64,000 nt of DNA from Microbispora amethystogenes (GCF_016863015.1 NZ_BOOB01000037.1:1-64000); one strand, 5' to 3'; counted from the first letter of the stretch, positions 25,191-34,373 are shown. The notes: generated from the sequence alone by a model not told the origin. Numbers and translations: made by a program.

Positions 25191-26602
25191 GCGGAGCCCC
25201 GCGACCGCGGCTGGCGCTGGCGGTGAGCGCGGCGGGTGCGATGGTCGTCGCCCTGGACGGCACGGTCCTGGTCGTGGCGCAGCCCAGCCTGCAGCGCGAC
25301 CTCGCCGCGAGCCTCACGCAGGTCCAGTGGACCAGCACCGGCTACATGGTCGCGGTGGCCGCGCTCCTTGTCGTCGCAGGGCGGCTCGGCGACCGGTACG
25401 GCCATCGGCGCCTGCTGTTCGCCGGCGTGCTCGGCTTCGCGGCCGCCTCGGCCGGCATCGCGCTCGCTCCCGCGATCGGCTGGGTGATCGGGCTGCGGGT
25501 CCTCCAGGGCGTGTTCGGCGCGCTGCTCCAGCCGGCGACCCTCGCGTTGCTGAGGCTCGCCTACCCGGCGGACCGGCTCGGGACGGCGATCGCCGTCCGC
25601 ACCGGCGCCATCGGTGTGGCCGGTGCCGCCGGGCCGGTCGTGGGCGGGGCCGTCGTCGCCGAGCTGGGCTGGCGCACCGTCTTCGTGCTCCAGGTCCCGA
25701 TCGCCGCGCTGATCGCCGGGCTCACCCTCGCCGTGCGCACGCCCCGGCCCGACACCTTCGTACGGCCGCGGCTCGACCTCACCGGCGCGGCCCTGCTTAC
25801 GATCGTGCTGGCGTTGGGAGTCCACACACTCGCCGGCGTGCCCGGGCGCGGGTGGACCGCCGGGCCGACGCTGTTCGGGTTTCTCGCCGTCGCGGTCCTG
25901 TCGGCCGTTTTCGCCGCGCACGAACGCCGGGCCGCGCATCCGATCGTGCCGGGCGTGGTGGTCCGGTCCCTGCCGGTGACGGCGTCGATGTTGCTCCTGC
26001 TGGCCGTCACCGGCGGCGTGTTCGGCGCGCTGTTCGCCGTCACCTTCGCGCTGCAGGAGGGGCTCGGGCTCGGCCCTCTCGCGGCGGGGGTGCGGCTGCT
26101 TCCCGTGACGGTGGTCATGGTTTTCGGCGCGCCCCTGGCAGCCGCCGCTCTGCGCCGGCACGGCCCACGCCGTACAGCGGTCACCGGGACGGCGCTCGCC
26201 GCCCTCGGCGTCGCGGCCGTGGCCCGGCTCGGCCCGGACGCCGCGCAGGCGGCCGCCTGCGCGGCCTTCGCCCTCGTCGGCGCCGGGTTCGCGACCGTCA
26301 TGGTCACCGCGACCGGGACCGTCGTCGGCGACGCCCCGGCCCGGTACGCCGGAGTCGTCGGCGGGCTGAAACAGACCGTGATGAACATCGGCCCGAGCCT
26401 GGGCATCGCCGTGGCCGCCGGGATGACGGCCACGGGAGTGACGGCCACGGGAGTGACGGCCACAGCGGCCCCCGCCACAGGGTCCACCCTGCCGGTCATG
26501 GCGGGGCTCGTCGTCCTCGGCCTGGTGCCGGCGTCGCTGCTCCCCGCCGGGCCGGCCGCGGGCCCCTCCACGGAGCCGGTCGCGCAGGCGGGGGACGCGT
26601 AG
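25187..26602 (+). CDS. MFS multidrug exporter (DHA2-like)
   Basis: A 471-residue major facilitator with about fourteen helices. ALDGTVLVVAQPSLQRDL is the first-helix motif, GRLGDRYGHRR the loop 2-3 motif A, and GPVVGGAVVAELGWRTVF the antiporter motif C of proton-drug exporters. It overlaps the upstream TetR gene by four bases. An in-frame 15-base repeat (MTATGVTATGVTATA, about 26425-26465) lengthens a late periplasmic loop. Substrate unknown. Confidence 0.9.
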   Translation: MSGAPRPRLALAVSAAGAMVVALDGTVLVVAQPSLQRDLAASLTQVQWTSTGYMVAVAALLVVAGRLGDRYGHRRLLFAGVLGFAAASAGIALAPAIGWVIGLRVLQGVFGALLQPATLALLRLAYPADRLGTAIAVRTGAIGVAGAAGPVVGGAVVAELGWRTVFVLQVPIAALIAGLTLAVRTPRPDTFVRPRLDLTGAALLTIVLALGVHTLAGVPGRGWTAGPTLFGFLAVAVLSAVFAAHERRAAHPIVPGVVVRSLPVTASMLLLLAVTGGVFGALFAVTFALQEGLGLGPLAAGVRLLPVTVVMVFGAPLAAAALRRHGPRRTAVTGTALAALGVAAVARLGPDAAQAAACAAFALVGAGFATVMVTATGTVVGDAPARYAGVVGGLKQTVMNIGPSLGIAVAAGMTATGVTATGVTATAAPATGSTLPVMAGLVVLGLVPASLLPAGPAAGPSTEPVAQAGDA

Positions 26603-26614
26603 GGCGGGGCCGCC

Positions 26615-27700
26615 TCATCGCGACCCGCGTGCGGGTCTCGGCGCAGTCAACCGGATGAGGAACGACTCCGCTCCGGCGATCCGTACACGCTGGAGGTGCA
26701 CGGGCGTGAGGCCCTGACGGAGGGCGAGGGGAAGGTCGCCGACGCCGGGAAGCAGGACCACGGCGGCCCCGCCGGGGGCGAGCACCCGGCGCACCTCCGC
26801 CCACCACCGCGCCGGGGACGCGGCGAGCAGGCCTCCGGGGGCGACCTGACCACCCCAGGGCGGGTTGGCCAGCACGCGGTGGGCGACGCCGTCCCGGACC
26901 GGCAGCCGCCCGGCGTCGGCGCGGGCGACGGCGACGGGCAGCCCGGCCGCGTTCTCCCGGGCCGCCGCCACCGCCCGCCCGGCCAGGTCGAACCCGTACA
27001 GGCGGGCGGCCGAGCCCTGCCGCGCCGCCTCGATCAGCAGGGTCCCGGCGCCGCAGCAGGGATCGAGGACCGTGTCGCCGGGCTCGACACCGGCCATCGC
27101 CACCATGGCGGCGGCCAGCGGGGGGTGCAGGGTTCCCGGGACCGACTGCCGCTTGTAGTCCCGCCGGTGCAGGGGGCGCTCGGCGATCCGCAGCAGGAGC
27201 GTGGCCCGCTCGCCGTCCAGCGTGACGCGCCAGCCGCTGTGACCCGGCGGCGGCGCGACCGCGCCACGCCGTGAGTGGTAGCCGACCCCCAGCCGGCCGG
27301 CCAGGACGCGGCCCACCGCGTCCTCCACGTCGTACCTGGTGAAGGCGCGCCTGCCCAGGAACGACGCCGACACCTCGACGCCGGTGAGCCCGCGGGGGCC
27401 GCCGTGCTCACCGCGCAGCCGCGCCAGCGCGGCGAGGTCGGCCGCGCCGGCGAGGGTGCCGGCGAGCCCCGCGAGCGCGGCGGCGCCCTGCCGGGTCGTG
27501 CCGACGTCGGGGCCCTGCGCCGCCAGCAGGAACACGTCGTCCGCCGTGCGCAGACCCAGGGCGGGCAGGCGCGAGGCGCTGAAGCGCACCTCGCGATGCC
27601 CGATGTGTGTGATGACGCCGAGGCCACGCCGCAGGATCTCTGCGGCGAGCGTCGGCTCCAGCCCGTGGACGCACCGCGCCACCAGGCTCGCCGCCGTCAC
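26615..27700 (-). CDS. THUMP-domain class I RNA methyltransferase (Trm14/RlmL-like)
   Basis: A 361-residue protein. Residues 1-170 look like a THUMP RNA-binding region (VARCVHGLEPTLAAEIL is the usual opening); the second half is a Rossmann methyltransferase with DPCCGAGTLLIEAA as the S-adenosylmethionine motif and the catalytic ANPPWG loop (N-P-P-W), typical of N2-guanine methylation of tRNA or rRNA. The GTG at 27700 overlaps the stop of a 19-codon upstream frame. Two tiny frames with ribosome-binding sites precede it, so expression may be coupled to leader translation. Confidence 0.85.
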   Translation of the reverse strand: MTAASLVARCVHGLEPTLAAEILRRGLGVITHIGHREVRFSASRLPALGLRTADDVFLLAAQGPDVGTTRQGAAALAGLAGTLAGAADLAALARLRGEHGGPRGLTGVEVSASFLGRRAFTRYDVEDAVGRVLAGRLGVGYHSRRGAVAPPPGHSGWRVTLDGERATLLLRIAERPLHRRDYKRQSVPGTLHPPLAAAMVAMAGVEPGDTVLDPCCGAGTLLIEAARQGSAARLYGFDLAGRAVAAARENAAGLPVAVARADAGRLPVRDGVAHRVLANPPWGGQVAPGGLLAASPARWWAEVRRVLAPGGAAVVLLPGVGDLPLALRQGLTPVHLQRVRIAGAESFLIRLTAPRPARGSR

Positions 27701-27756
27701 GTGACGGCGAGAGCGCTGGGACGCGGAGCGGTGAGAGTGACAGCGCGAACGCGCAT
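27697..27756 (-). CDS. Putative 19-residue upstream peptide coupled to the RNA methyltransferase
   Basis: An ATG at 27756 with an AGAAGGA site opens MRVRAVTLTAPRPSALAVT, whose TGA overlaps the methyltransferase GTG (GTGA). The ribosome-binding site is far better than anything directly before the GTG, so re-initiation after this short frame is a plausible way to translate the enzyme. The peptide itself may have no function. Confidence 0.45.
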   Translation of the reverse strand: MRVRAVTLTAPRPSALAVT

Positions 27757-28103
27757 GGTGATCCTTCTTCTCCCGCGTCAGCCCGGGACGGCACCGCGCC
27801 GCCCCGCCTCGTCGGCGACGGGTCGTTCCTCGCTTCGCCGACGGCGGCTAGCGGAGGTGGAAGAAGGACGTGAACGTCATGGCGGTGATCCTAGGCCCGC
27901 GAGATGCGGATGACCAACCCGGCGCCCGCCTCTTCGCGGAGGGTGAAGACGCGCTCTGATAATGTGCCGTCCACGGCGGCGACGACGCGAGGAGGTGAGC
28001 CCCATTACCGCTGAACTGGTCGGGTGCTCCCCTCTCCCCGTGCGGACGGCCCCTTAGAGACAAGGCGACCGCGGGAGCGCCCTCGCACTCCGGAAGGCTC
28101 CCC
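27701..28103. other. Divergent intergenic region with short leader frames and a promoter
   Basis: About 400 bases separate the RNA methyltransferase from the PrmC-like gene. On the minus strand it carries the 19-codon and 10-codon frames listed separately. On the + strand GATAAT (27958-27963) is a good -10 without a clear -35, and GGAGG at 27991-27995 precedes a short frame (VSPITAELVG..., 27995-28057) that ends before the PrmC-like start; its GTG overlaps the Shine-Dalgarno, so real translation is doubtful. No full-length gene is present. Confidence 0.4.
27848..27880 (-). CDS. Putative 10-residue leader peptide
   Basis: MTFTSFFHLR followed by TAG, preceded by GGATCACC. It lies 180 bases upstream of the RNA methyltransferase on the same strand. 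Three of ten codons are Phe. A short Phe-rich leader before an RNA methyltransferase would suit ribosome-stalling attenuation, but I cannot demonstrate alternative hairpins, so this is tentative. Confidence 0.3.
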   Translation of the reverse strand: MTFTSFFHLR

Positions 28104-28895
28104 ATGTCCCTGACATCCTGCTCCCCCGCTCTGCCTTCGATCGTGGCCCGGCTGCGCGCCGCCGGGTGCGTGTTCGCCGAGGACGAGGCCCGGCTGCTGG
28201 TCTCCGCCGCGGCCACGCCCGCCGAACTCGACGCCATGGTGGACCGGCGCGTCGCCGGCCTGCCCCTCGAACACGTCCTCGGCTGGGCCGACTTCTGCGG
28301 CCTGCGGCTGTCCGTCGAACCCGGGGTGTTCGTGCCCCGGCCCCGCACCGCCTTCCTCCTCGGCGAGGCGGTCGCGCTCGCGCGGCCGGGGATGGTCGTG
28401 GCCGACCTGTGCTGCGGCTCCGGCGCGATCGGCGCGGCGCTGGCCGCCGCCGTGGGACCGATCACGCTGCACGCCGTGGACGTCGATCCCGCCGCCGTCG
28501 CCTGCGCCCGCCGCAACCTCGCCGCGGCGGGCGGCCGGGTCCACCACGGCGACCTGTACGCGCCGCTGCCCGGCGACCTGCGCGGCCGGATCGATCTCAT
28601 CGTGGCCAGCCCGCCGTACGTGCCGACGGACGCGATCGGGCTGCTGCCGCCCGAAGCGCGGGACCACGAGCCGAAGGTCGCCCTCGACGGCGGCGCGGAC
28701 GGGCTCGACGTCGTCCGACGGGTCGTCGCGGAGGCCGCCCGCTGGCTCGCGCCCGGCGGGCACCTGCTGGTGGAGACCAGCCGGGGCCAGGCCGGGGAGG
28801 CCGCCGAGGCCGTCGCCCGCGCCGGGCTCACGCCACGCCTGACCGTCAGCGACGAACTCGACGCGACCGCCATCTCCGGCGCGCTGCCCGGCTAG
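28104..28895 (+). CDS. PrmC/HemK-like methyltransferase with variant SPPY motif
   Basis: A 263-residue methyltransferase resembling the release-factor glutamine methyltransferase PrmC: substrate-side RPRTAFLL, the cofactor loop [10 protein letters not shown] and the acidic VDVDP. The catalytic loop, N-P-P-Y in PrmC, reads SPPY here (Ser169). The asparagine normally orients the glutamine amide, so it may act on another substrate or have reduced activity. It is probably a paralogue of a housekeeping prmC elsewhere. Its stop overlaps the convergent TetR stop by four bases. Confidence 0.82.
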   Translation: MSLTSCSPALPSIVARLRAAGCVFAEDEARLLVSAAATPAELDAMVDRRVAGLPLEHVLGWADFCGLRLSVEPGVFVPRPRTAFLLGEAVALARPGMVVADLCCGSGAIGAALAAAVGPITLHAVDVDPAAVACARRNLAAAGGRVHHGDLYAPLPGDLRGRIDLIVASPPYVPTDAIGLLPPEARDHEPKVALDGGADGLDVVRRVVAEAARWLAPGGHLLVETSRGQAGEAAEAVARAGLTPRLTVSDELDATAISGALPG

Positions 28896-29563
28896 CTGTT
28901 CTGCCCCACGAGGCCGGGCCCGGCGCTCTCACCCCCGGCCAGGCCGTGCAGCAGCAGGCCGGTGAGCGCGTCGACGATCTCGTCGTCGCCGGCGGCGGGC
29001 CCGTGCTCGCCGGCGGTGAGGACGGCGTAGCCGAACATCGACAGCATCGCCGCCATCATCGGGGCGAGCAGGGCGGGATCGCCCGGCAGCGGGCGGCCGT
29101 GCTCCCGCAGATACTCCAGGTGGTCGCGCAGCACCTCCGACTCGGCGGTCAGGCTCGCCCAGGCGGCTCCGGAGGCCGGGCGCTCGGCGATCAGCGCCTG
29201 CATCCGCGCCGCCACGACCGGCAGGTTGGCCCGCAACACGCTCCAGGCGACGGCCATGTGCCCGCGCAGCTGCGCCCGGTCGGTGAGGTCGTGGTCGCGG
29301 GGATGCCCGGCCGCCCCGATCTCCTCGTCGGCCTGGCCCTCCAGGTCGGCCATCAGCGCCTGGAGCAGCTCCTCCTTGCTTGTGAAGTGCTCGTAGAACG
29401 ACCCCGTGGCCCGCCCGGCCTCCGCCGCGATGTCCGCGATCTTGGTGTTGAGATAGCCGCGTTCCATGAACAGGCGGCGCGCGGCGTCCTTCAACGCGGC
29501 CCGGGTCTCGGCCGCCCTCGCCTTGCGCACCCCGCCTTGACGCTCGTTCATGGACGACATCAT
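28892..29563 (-). CDS. TetR-family repressor
   Basis: A 223-residue TetR protein; [20 protein letters not shown] is the DNA-recognition helix-turn-helix and the rest is a helical ligand domain. The ATG at 29563 (or 29560, 29551) is close to the operator region. It is divergent from the FAD monooxygenase at 29620 with only 56 bases between, so the repeats there should control both. The arrangement suggests a repressor released by the compound that the monooxygenase modifies. Confidence 0.9.
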   Translation of the reverse strand: MMSSMNERQGGVRKARAAETRAALKDAARRLFMERGYLNTKIADIAAEAGRATGSFYEHFTSKEELLQALMADLEGQADEEIGAAGHPRDHDLTDRAQLRGHMAVAWSVLRANLPVVAARMQALIAERPASGAAWASLTAESEVLRDHLEYLREHGRPLPGDPALLAPMMAAMLSMFGYAVLTAGEHGPAAGDDEIVDALTGLLLHGLAGGESAGPGLVGQNS

Positions 29564-29610
29564 ACTGAATCAGAATTCGCCGAATAATTATTCAGTGAAC
29601 TGAGATTCAG
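29564..29610. promoter_or_regulatory. AT-rich operator region between TetR and monooxygenase
   Basis: ACTGAAT (29564-29570) and ATTCAGT (29590-29596) form an inverted repeat; CTGA/TCAG half-sites recur within 29565-29573, 29592-29603 and 29600-29610. This is the only notably AT-rich stretch nearby and lies between divergent starts, so it is the likely TetR binding site and shared promoter. Confidence 0.6.
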
Positions 29611-29619
29611 GAGGATGGG

Positions 29620-30879
29620 ATGCAGGTCATCGTGGCAGGCGGCGGGGTGGCCGGGGCGACGACCGCGCTCGCGCTGCGGCGCGTCGGAGCCGCGGTCACC
29701 GTGTATGAGGCGTACGCCGACCCCGCCGGAGCGGTCGGCTCGTTCCTCAGCCTGGCCGCCAACGGGCTCAAGGGCCTGCGCGCGCTCGGCTGCCTCGACG
29801 CCGTACAGCAGGCGGGCTTCGACGTGGCACGCCAGCGCCTGTGGGCCGACACCGGCAAACTCCTGGGCGACGCGCCGCGCGGACGCCCCGAGGGCGAGCC
29901 CCTGCACAGCGTCACCCTCGAACGCGGGCGCCTCGTCGAGACGCTCCGCGCCCGCGCCGCCGCCCACGGCGCACACTTCGTCACCGGCGAACGGCTGACC
30001 GGCGCCGTCCGCGACGGCGGCGGCATCCGGGCCGGGTTCGCGAGCGGCCGCACCGCCCGCGCGGACCTCCTGGTCGGCGCCGACGGCATCTGGTCGGCGA
30101 CCCGGCGCGTGCTCGACCCGGCCGCACCCGAACCGGCGTACGCCGGGTTCTACTCCGTCTCGGGCGTCTCACGCGGCGTCGACGTCGACCCCGGCGTCTT
30201 CAACCTGGTCTTCGGCCGCAGGGGCGCGTTCGTCTACCTGGCCGCCCCCGGCGGCGAGGTCTGGTGGTCCGCCCAGGTCGCCTCCGCGGCACCCCCCGGC
30301 CCGGACGAGGCCGGCCTGGACGACCTCCGGTGCCTCTACCGCCACGAGGAGACGCCGTCCGCCCTGCTGCGCGCCGCGACGAGCGTGCGGCGCCCGACGC
30401 TCATGCACGCCCTGGCGACGGTGCCGGTCTGGCACGACGACCGGATCGTCCTGGCCGGTGACGCCTGGCACCCCGTCGGCGCAGGTCAGGGCGCGTCGAT
30501 GGCCATCGAGGACGCCGTCACGCTGGCCCGCTGCCTGGCGGCCGCCGGCGACACACCCACCGCTGTACCAACCGCCGCTGTGCCCACAGCCCTCGCCGCG
30601 TACGGCCGGGCGCGGCGGGACCGCGTCGCCAGGATGCTCAAGGCCGGGGACGACAACAGGGACGCCAAGGCCCTGGGCCCGATCGCCCGCCGGCTCCGCA
30701 ACCTGATCATGCCGGTCGTCTTCCCGTTCGCCTACGAACGCGCCACGGCCTGGCTCTACGACTACAACCCCGCCGCCGACGACGGCGTTGCTGTCGGCGC
30801 TACCGGCGAAGCGACCAGTGCGCCGGGCGGCCGAGAGCGGGCGGAAGCCTCGTCGCGTCGTCACCCTGGGCGGCGTTGA
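29620..30879 (+). CDS. FAD-dependent aromatic-ring-type monooxygenase
   Basis: A 419-residue PHBH-fold flavoprotein. [17 protein letters not shown] near the N-terminus is the GxGxxG FAD motif, [15 protein letters not shown] the DG motif and [22 protein letters not shown] the second FAD motif. RBS AGGAGG. It would hydroxylate an aromatic or polyketide-like compound with NAD(P)H and oxygen; tetracycline- and rifampicin-inactivating enzymes belong to this fold. Its control by a divergent TetR supports a detoxification role, but the substrate is unknown. The last 80 bases overlap the convergent pentapeptide gene. Confidence 0.88.
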   Translation: MQVIVAGGGVAGATTALALRRVGAAVTVYEAYADPAGAVGSFLSLAANGLKGLRALGCLDAVQQAGFDVARQRLWADTGKLLGDAPRGRPEGEPLHSVTLERGRLVETLRARAAAHGAHFVTGERLTGAVRDGGGIRAGFASGRTARADLLVGADGIWSATRRVLDPAAPEPAYAGFYSVSGVSRGVDVDPGVFNLVFGRRGAFVYLAAPGGEVWWSAQVASAAPPGPDEAGLDDLRCLYRHEETPSALLRAATSVRRPTLMHALATVPVWHDDRIVLAGDAWHPVGAGQGASMAIEDAVTLARCLAAAGDTPTAVPTAAVPTALAAYGRARRDRVARMLKAGDDNRDAKALGPIARRLRNLIMPVVFPFAYERATAWLYDYNPAADDGVAVGATGEATSAPGGRERAEASSRRHPGRR

Positions 30880-31720
30880 CCTGGGGCTGGGTGAGGAAGA
30901 GGCTCTCGGCGAGGTTCGCCCCGCGCAGGTCGGCCGCCCGCAGATCCGCCCCGATCAGATCCGCGCCCCGCAGGTCGGCTCCCGACAGGTCGGCGCCGAT
31001 GAGGCAGGCTCCCCTGAGATTCGCCCCCCGCAGGTCGGCCCCCCTCAGCCGGGCGCCGGCGAGGTCGGCACCCCGGTGATCGGCTTTCCGGCGCTCGCGG
31101 CCCCTGCCACCCTGCCCCTTGCCGCCCCGGCTCCTGCCACCGCTGTCGGGGCCTCCCGCCGCCGCCCGGACCAGCTCGCTGACCCGCAGCAGCAGCCCGT
31201 TGACCGCGTCGTGGTGAGCGGCGACGTCCAGAGCCAGCAGTTCGCCCGGGCCGGAGAGGGTGAGACGCTCGGTGTCCTCGAACGCCCGGCGCAGCTCCGC
31301 GTGGACCGGCCGGGCCTCGGGCAGTGACAATCCCTCGCTGAGGTACCACAGCAGCTCGTGCAGGTGCCGCATCACCGCGAAGACCTCGAACATCCGCCCC
31401 GCGTTCGCGGGCTCCTCCCGCCAGCTGCGCCCGAAGGTCACCTTCGAGACCTTCTGCCCCGCCCCGAAGCAGTCGTACACCGTGCAGCCGGGAAAGCCGC
31501 TCTCGCGCAGGCGCGCGTGGATGCCGCAGCGGAAGTCGGTTCCCAGGTTGGGGCACGGCCGGCCGGCGTCCTTGGTGATCGCGAAGTCGGCCGAGGCGGC
31601 GAAGGGCAGCGCCACGCAGCACAACCCGAAGCAGTCGGCGCAGTCGGCCCGCAGGGCGAGCCGGTCGCCGCCGGGCGACGTGTCCACACCGGGGCGCGCG
31701 TGGTCGTGCGTGTCGGGCAC
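30800..31720 (-). CDS. Cysteine-cluster plus pentapeptide-repeat protein
   Basis: A 306-residue protein starting at a GTG with a GAGGAG site (an ATG at 31786 lacks one). The N-terminal part is cysteine-rich (CADCFGLCC, then [19 protein letters not shown]), like the YkgJ-type zinc/iron-cluster proteins. After a basic Gly/Arg linker come at least ten pentapeptide repeats of the A(D/N)LRG type ([20 protein letters not shown]), which fold as a right-handed beta-helix. Pentapeptide proteins such as MfpA mimic DNA and protect gyrase, but the function of this two-part form is unknown. It ends inside the convergent monooxygenase gene. Confidence 0.85.
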   Translation of the reverse strand: MPDTHDHARPGVDTSPGGDRLALRADCADCFGLCCVALPFAASADFAITKDAGRPCPNLGTDFRCGIHARLRESGFPGCTVYDCFGAGQKVSKVTFGRSWREEPANAGRMFEVFAVMRHLHELLWYLSEGLSLPEARPVHAELRRAFEDTERLTLSGPGELLALDVAAHHDAVNGLLLRVSELVRAAAGGPDSGGRSRGGKGQGGRGRERRKADHRGADLAGARLRGADLRGANLRGACLIGADLSGADLRGADLIGADLRAADLRGANLAESLFLTQPQVNAAQGDDATRLPPALGRPAHWSLRR

Positions 31721-31922
31721 GTGCTTGGTCTCCTCGTGTCGCGGGGTCGCACAACGGACCAGTATCGCCGGTGAACCGGCCCTCACTGGACCTGGCGAGA
31801 GATCGTGCCGCTGAGATGCTTCCGGAGTCGGAGCCAGAGTAACGGTGGTGCGTGGTCACCCCGCCTGTACGAGGCCGGTTTCGGGCCGGCCGTCACAGGA
31901 GTCCCCCGAAAGGAGCGCCCTG

Positions 31923-32171
31923 ATGTCGCAGAGGACGTCCGAAGTGTTCGAGGTCCACCAGGACGACTACACCCAGCCCGAGTCCGCCCTCACCTACAAC
32001 CACAACGAGACTCCGGTGTTCGAGGTCCACCAGGACGACTACACCCAGCCGGAGTCCGCCCTGAACCTCAACCACAACGAGGTCGCGGTGTTCGAGACCC
32101 ACGAGGACGCCTACAGCGAACCGCACGCCCACATGAACGTCAACCACAACGAGGTTCTGATCGAGGCGTGA
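31923..32171 (+). CDS. Three-repeat small protein, candidate RiPP precursor
   Basis: An 82-residue protein: an eight-residue head (MSQRTSEV) then three copies of a 24-residue unit, the first two nearly identical (FEVHQDDYTQPESAL ... NHNE), the third diverged (FETHEDAYSEP ... NVNHNE). Repeat period is 72 bases. It is acidic, rich in His, Asp, Glu, Asn and Tyr, and has no Cys. RBS GAAAGGAG. A strong hairpin follows, then a TPR protein and a SagB-type oxidoreductase. Multi-core repeats beside such an enzyme suggest a ribosomal peptide that is modified in each unit; that role is inference. Confidence 0.75.
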   Translation: MSQRTSEVFEVHQDDYTQPESALTYNHNETPVFEVHQDDYTQPESALNLNHNEVAVFETHEDAYSEPHAHMNVNHNEVLIEA

Positions 32172-32180
32172 GTGCGTCTC

Positions 32181-32224
32181 GGCGTCCGCCTCCCCGGGCT
32201 CACCGGCTCCGGGAGGCGGACGCC
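32181..32224 (+). terminator. Attenuating hairpin between repeat protein and TPR gene
   Basis: GGCGTCCGCCTCCC (32181-32194) and GGGAGGCGGACGCC (32211-32224) make a perfect 14-base-pair stem, nine bases after the repeat-protein stop. It has no T-tract. It would give more repeat-protein mRNA than downstream-enzyme mRNA, as is usual for RiPP precursors. Confidence 0.65.
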
Positions 32225-32256
32225 GCCGTCGGTCGTGACGTCGTACGGGAGGCCAG

Positions 32257-33222
32257 GTGAGCGGCGAGTCCCGTCCCGCCGGGGCGGTAGAGCTGCTGCG
32301 GCACGCACGGGAGCGGTGCGCCGCAAGAGCCTTCGAGGAGGCGGAGCGGGCGTTCCGGGCCGCCGCCGGCCAGGCCCGGCGCCAGGGCCAGAACGCGCTG
32401 CGCGTCCACGCCCAGTGCGAGCTGGCGAGCGCGTGGCGTATGTGCGGCCGCTACCGCAGGGCGGGGCTGCTGTTCGCTCTCACTCTTCCCGCCGCGGAGC
32501 GGGTCTTCGGCCCGGAGTCGGTCGAAGTGGCCAAGGTGTGCAACGAGTGGGGTGTGCTGGGCAAGTACACCGGCCGGTTCCGGCAGGCCGAGGCCCTCTA
32601 CCGGCGGGCCCTGGCGATCCTGGAGGCGGCCCACGGCGGTGAGCACGAGGACGTCGCCTCCGTCTGCCACAACCTGGGCGGGCTCGCCCACGCCCGTGGC
32701 GACCACGAGGCCGGTGAACCGTGGGCTCGCCGGGCGGCGGAGGTCCGCGCCCGGCTGCTCGGCGAGCGTCACCCGAGGGTGGCCGCGGACCTCGCCGCCT
32801 GGGCCGCGCTCGTGGAGGGCCGCGGACGCCCGGACGAGGCCGAGGCGCTGCTCCGGCGCGCTCTGGCCGTCTTCGAGGCCGCGTACGGCCCGGAGCACCA
32901 CGACGTCGCCGCCGCACTGCACAACCTCGCCGCGCTGCGGCATCGTCGCGGTGACCTGGACGATGCCCTGGCCCACTACAACCGAGCCCTGGCCGTCAAG
33001 GACGCGGTTTTGGGTCCTGGCCACCCGGAATCCGCCGTCACCCTGATCAATCTCGGCGCCCTGTACCGCGCCCGCCGCCAGCCCGGCGAGGCCCACGCCT
33101 GCTACAGCCGGGCCGTGGAGCTGCTGGGCCGGGCGGCGCCGGACCATCCTCATCTGGCGGCGGCACGCCGCGGCCGGGAGGCGGCCCGCGCGCTCCCGGC
33201 CCCGCCCGCGAACGAGAAGTGA
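32257..33222 (+). CDS. Kinesin-light-chain-type TPR protein
   Basis: A 321-residue all-helical protein with about six tetratricopeptide repeats of the kinesin-light-chain/NPHP3 kind (AEALYRRALAILEAAHGGEH, AEALLRRALAVFEAAYGPEH, ALAHYNRALAVKDAVLGPGH), each repeat about 42 residues. There is no catalytic domain. GTG start at 32257 with a GGGAGG site. Lying between the repeat peptide and the SagB-type enzyme, it is a plausible scaffold that binds the peptide and presents it to the enzyme. Confidence 0.85.
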   Translation: MSGESRPAGAVELLRHARERCAARAFEEAERAFRAAAGQARRQGQNALRVHAQCELASAWRMCGRYRRAGLLFALTLPAAERVFGPESVEVAKVCNEWGVLGKYTGRFRQAEALYRRALAILEAAHGGEHEDVASVCHNLGGLAHARGDHEAGEPWARRAAEVRARLLGERHPRVAADLAAWAALVEGRGRPDEAEALLRRALAVFEAAYGPEHHDVAAALHNLAALRHRRGDLDDALAHYNRALAVKDAVLGPGHPESAVTLINLGALYRARRQPGEAHACYSRAVELLGRAAPDHPHLAAARRGREAARALPAPPANEK

Positions 33223-33232
33223 GAGACCCGTC

Positions 33233-34351
33233 GTGAACGTACGCCTGTCCGGCTGTGGCGCCCTGCTGTGGGACGCCGGTCAACTGGTCTGGGACGACTA
33301 CCTCGACCATCGCCAGTTCGCCCTCACCGACGGCGTCGAGCGCGTGTTGCGGTGGTTCACCGGCTTTCGCGACCTGGGCTCGGTGCGAGAGCTGGGGGGC
33401 GATCCCGACGAGGCCGCCCACTGGCACCGGGTCGCCACCGTCCTCGCTCAGCACGACATCCTGATCGCGGAGAACGGGCCCCGCCACCAGCGCGAACAGG
33501 CCATAGAAGAGGCCTGGCAGCCGTGGGGGCCGCTGGCGCGCGCCTACCACTTCTCCACCCGCTCCCATGCCGGCACCGCCATGCGCACCGCCGAGCAGGA
33601 CAACGAGGACCTCGAAGCCAAGGTTCTCACCGACCCGCCGCCTCCGGCCTTCTGGTCCCTGCCCGGCGCCACCCGCCTCGCGCTGCCCGACGCCGACCCC
33701 GGCGTCTGGCGCCATCGCGACCTGATGGACGTGCTGCACCGGCGCCGCAGCCGCCGCTACTTCGGGCCCGCCGCGCTGCCGCTGGAGACCGTCGCTGCCC
33801 TGCTCAAGACGGCCGCGGGACCTCTGCCGCGGGCCGAGGGCCCGCTGACCCAGGCGGGTGTGGACCTCGACCCCGACGGGGTGGTGACCGACTCCTGGCA
33901 GCGGGTGTTCAAGACCAGCCCCTCCGGCGGCGCCCGCCACCCGACCGAGGTCTACCTCTACGCGCGCAACGTCGAGGGCCTCGAGCCGGGCGCCTACCAC
34001 TACGCCGCCGCCGACCACACCCTCGAGTTCCTCGGGCGCCGTCTCGACGACGAGCGGCTCGTGGCCGCCGTCGGCGACCAGGACTGGGTCGCCGGCGCCG
34101 GGGCGCTCATCTTCTACACCAGCGTCATCGCCCGCAACCAGTGGAAGTACACCTTCCCCCGGGTCTACCGCGCGCTGATGATGGACGTCGGCCACCTGAG
34201 CCAGACCGTCTACCTGCTGGCCACCGCGGCCGGTCTGCACATCACCTTCACAGCTGCCCTTCGGGACCAGATCGTCGAGGAGCTCCTCGGCTGCGATCCC
34301 GCCCGCCACCTTGTCATCGGCACCTCCGTCATCGGCGCGCCCAACCGCTGA
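33233..34351 (+). CDS. SagB/ThcOx-type nitroreductase-fold dehydrogenase
   Basis: A 372-residue protein. Residues 1-150 form an N-terminal domain of the kind found before the catalytic part in SagB proteins; 165-370 is the FMN nitroreductase fold, with RRRSRRYF opening it, SPSGGARHPTEVYLYARN followed by GLEPGAYHY as the SagB signature, and LLGCDPARHLVIGTSVIG at the end. SagB-type enzymes oxidise azoline rings to azoles in thiazole/oxazole peptides. No YcaO cyclodehydratase is in the window and the adjacent peptide has no Cys, so the reaction is likely different. A terminator follows the stop. Confidence 0.88.
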   Translation: MNVRLSGCGALLWDAGQLVWDDYLDHRQFALTDGVERVLRWFTGFRDLGSVRELGGDPDEAAHWHRVATVLAQHDILIAENGPRHQREQAIEEAWQPWGPLARAYHFSTRSHAGTAMRTAEQDNEDLEAKVLTDPPPPAFWSLPGATRLALPDADPGVWRHRDLMDVLHRRRSRRYFGPAALPLETVAALLKTAAGPLPRAEGPLTQAGVDLDPDGVVTDSWQRVFKTSPSGGARHPTEVYLYARNVEGLEPGAYHYAAADHTLEFLGRRLDDERLVAAVGDQDWVAGAGALIFYTSVIARNQWKYTFPRVYRALMMDVGHLSQTVYLLATAAGLHITFTAALRDQIVEELLGCDPARHLVIGTSVIGAPNR

Positions 34352-34373
34352 CCAACTCGCTGACCCGTACGCC

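Noticed and set aside
31923-32171. Repeat gene as a CRISPR-like array
   Set aside because: Repeats are contiguous, translated in frame and diverge by codon; no spacers.
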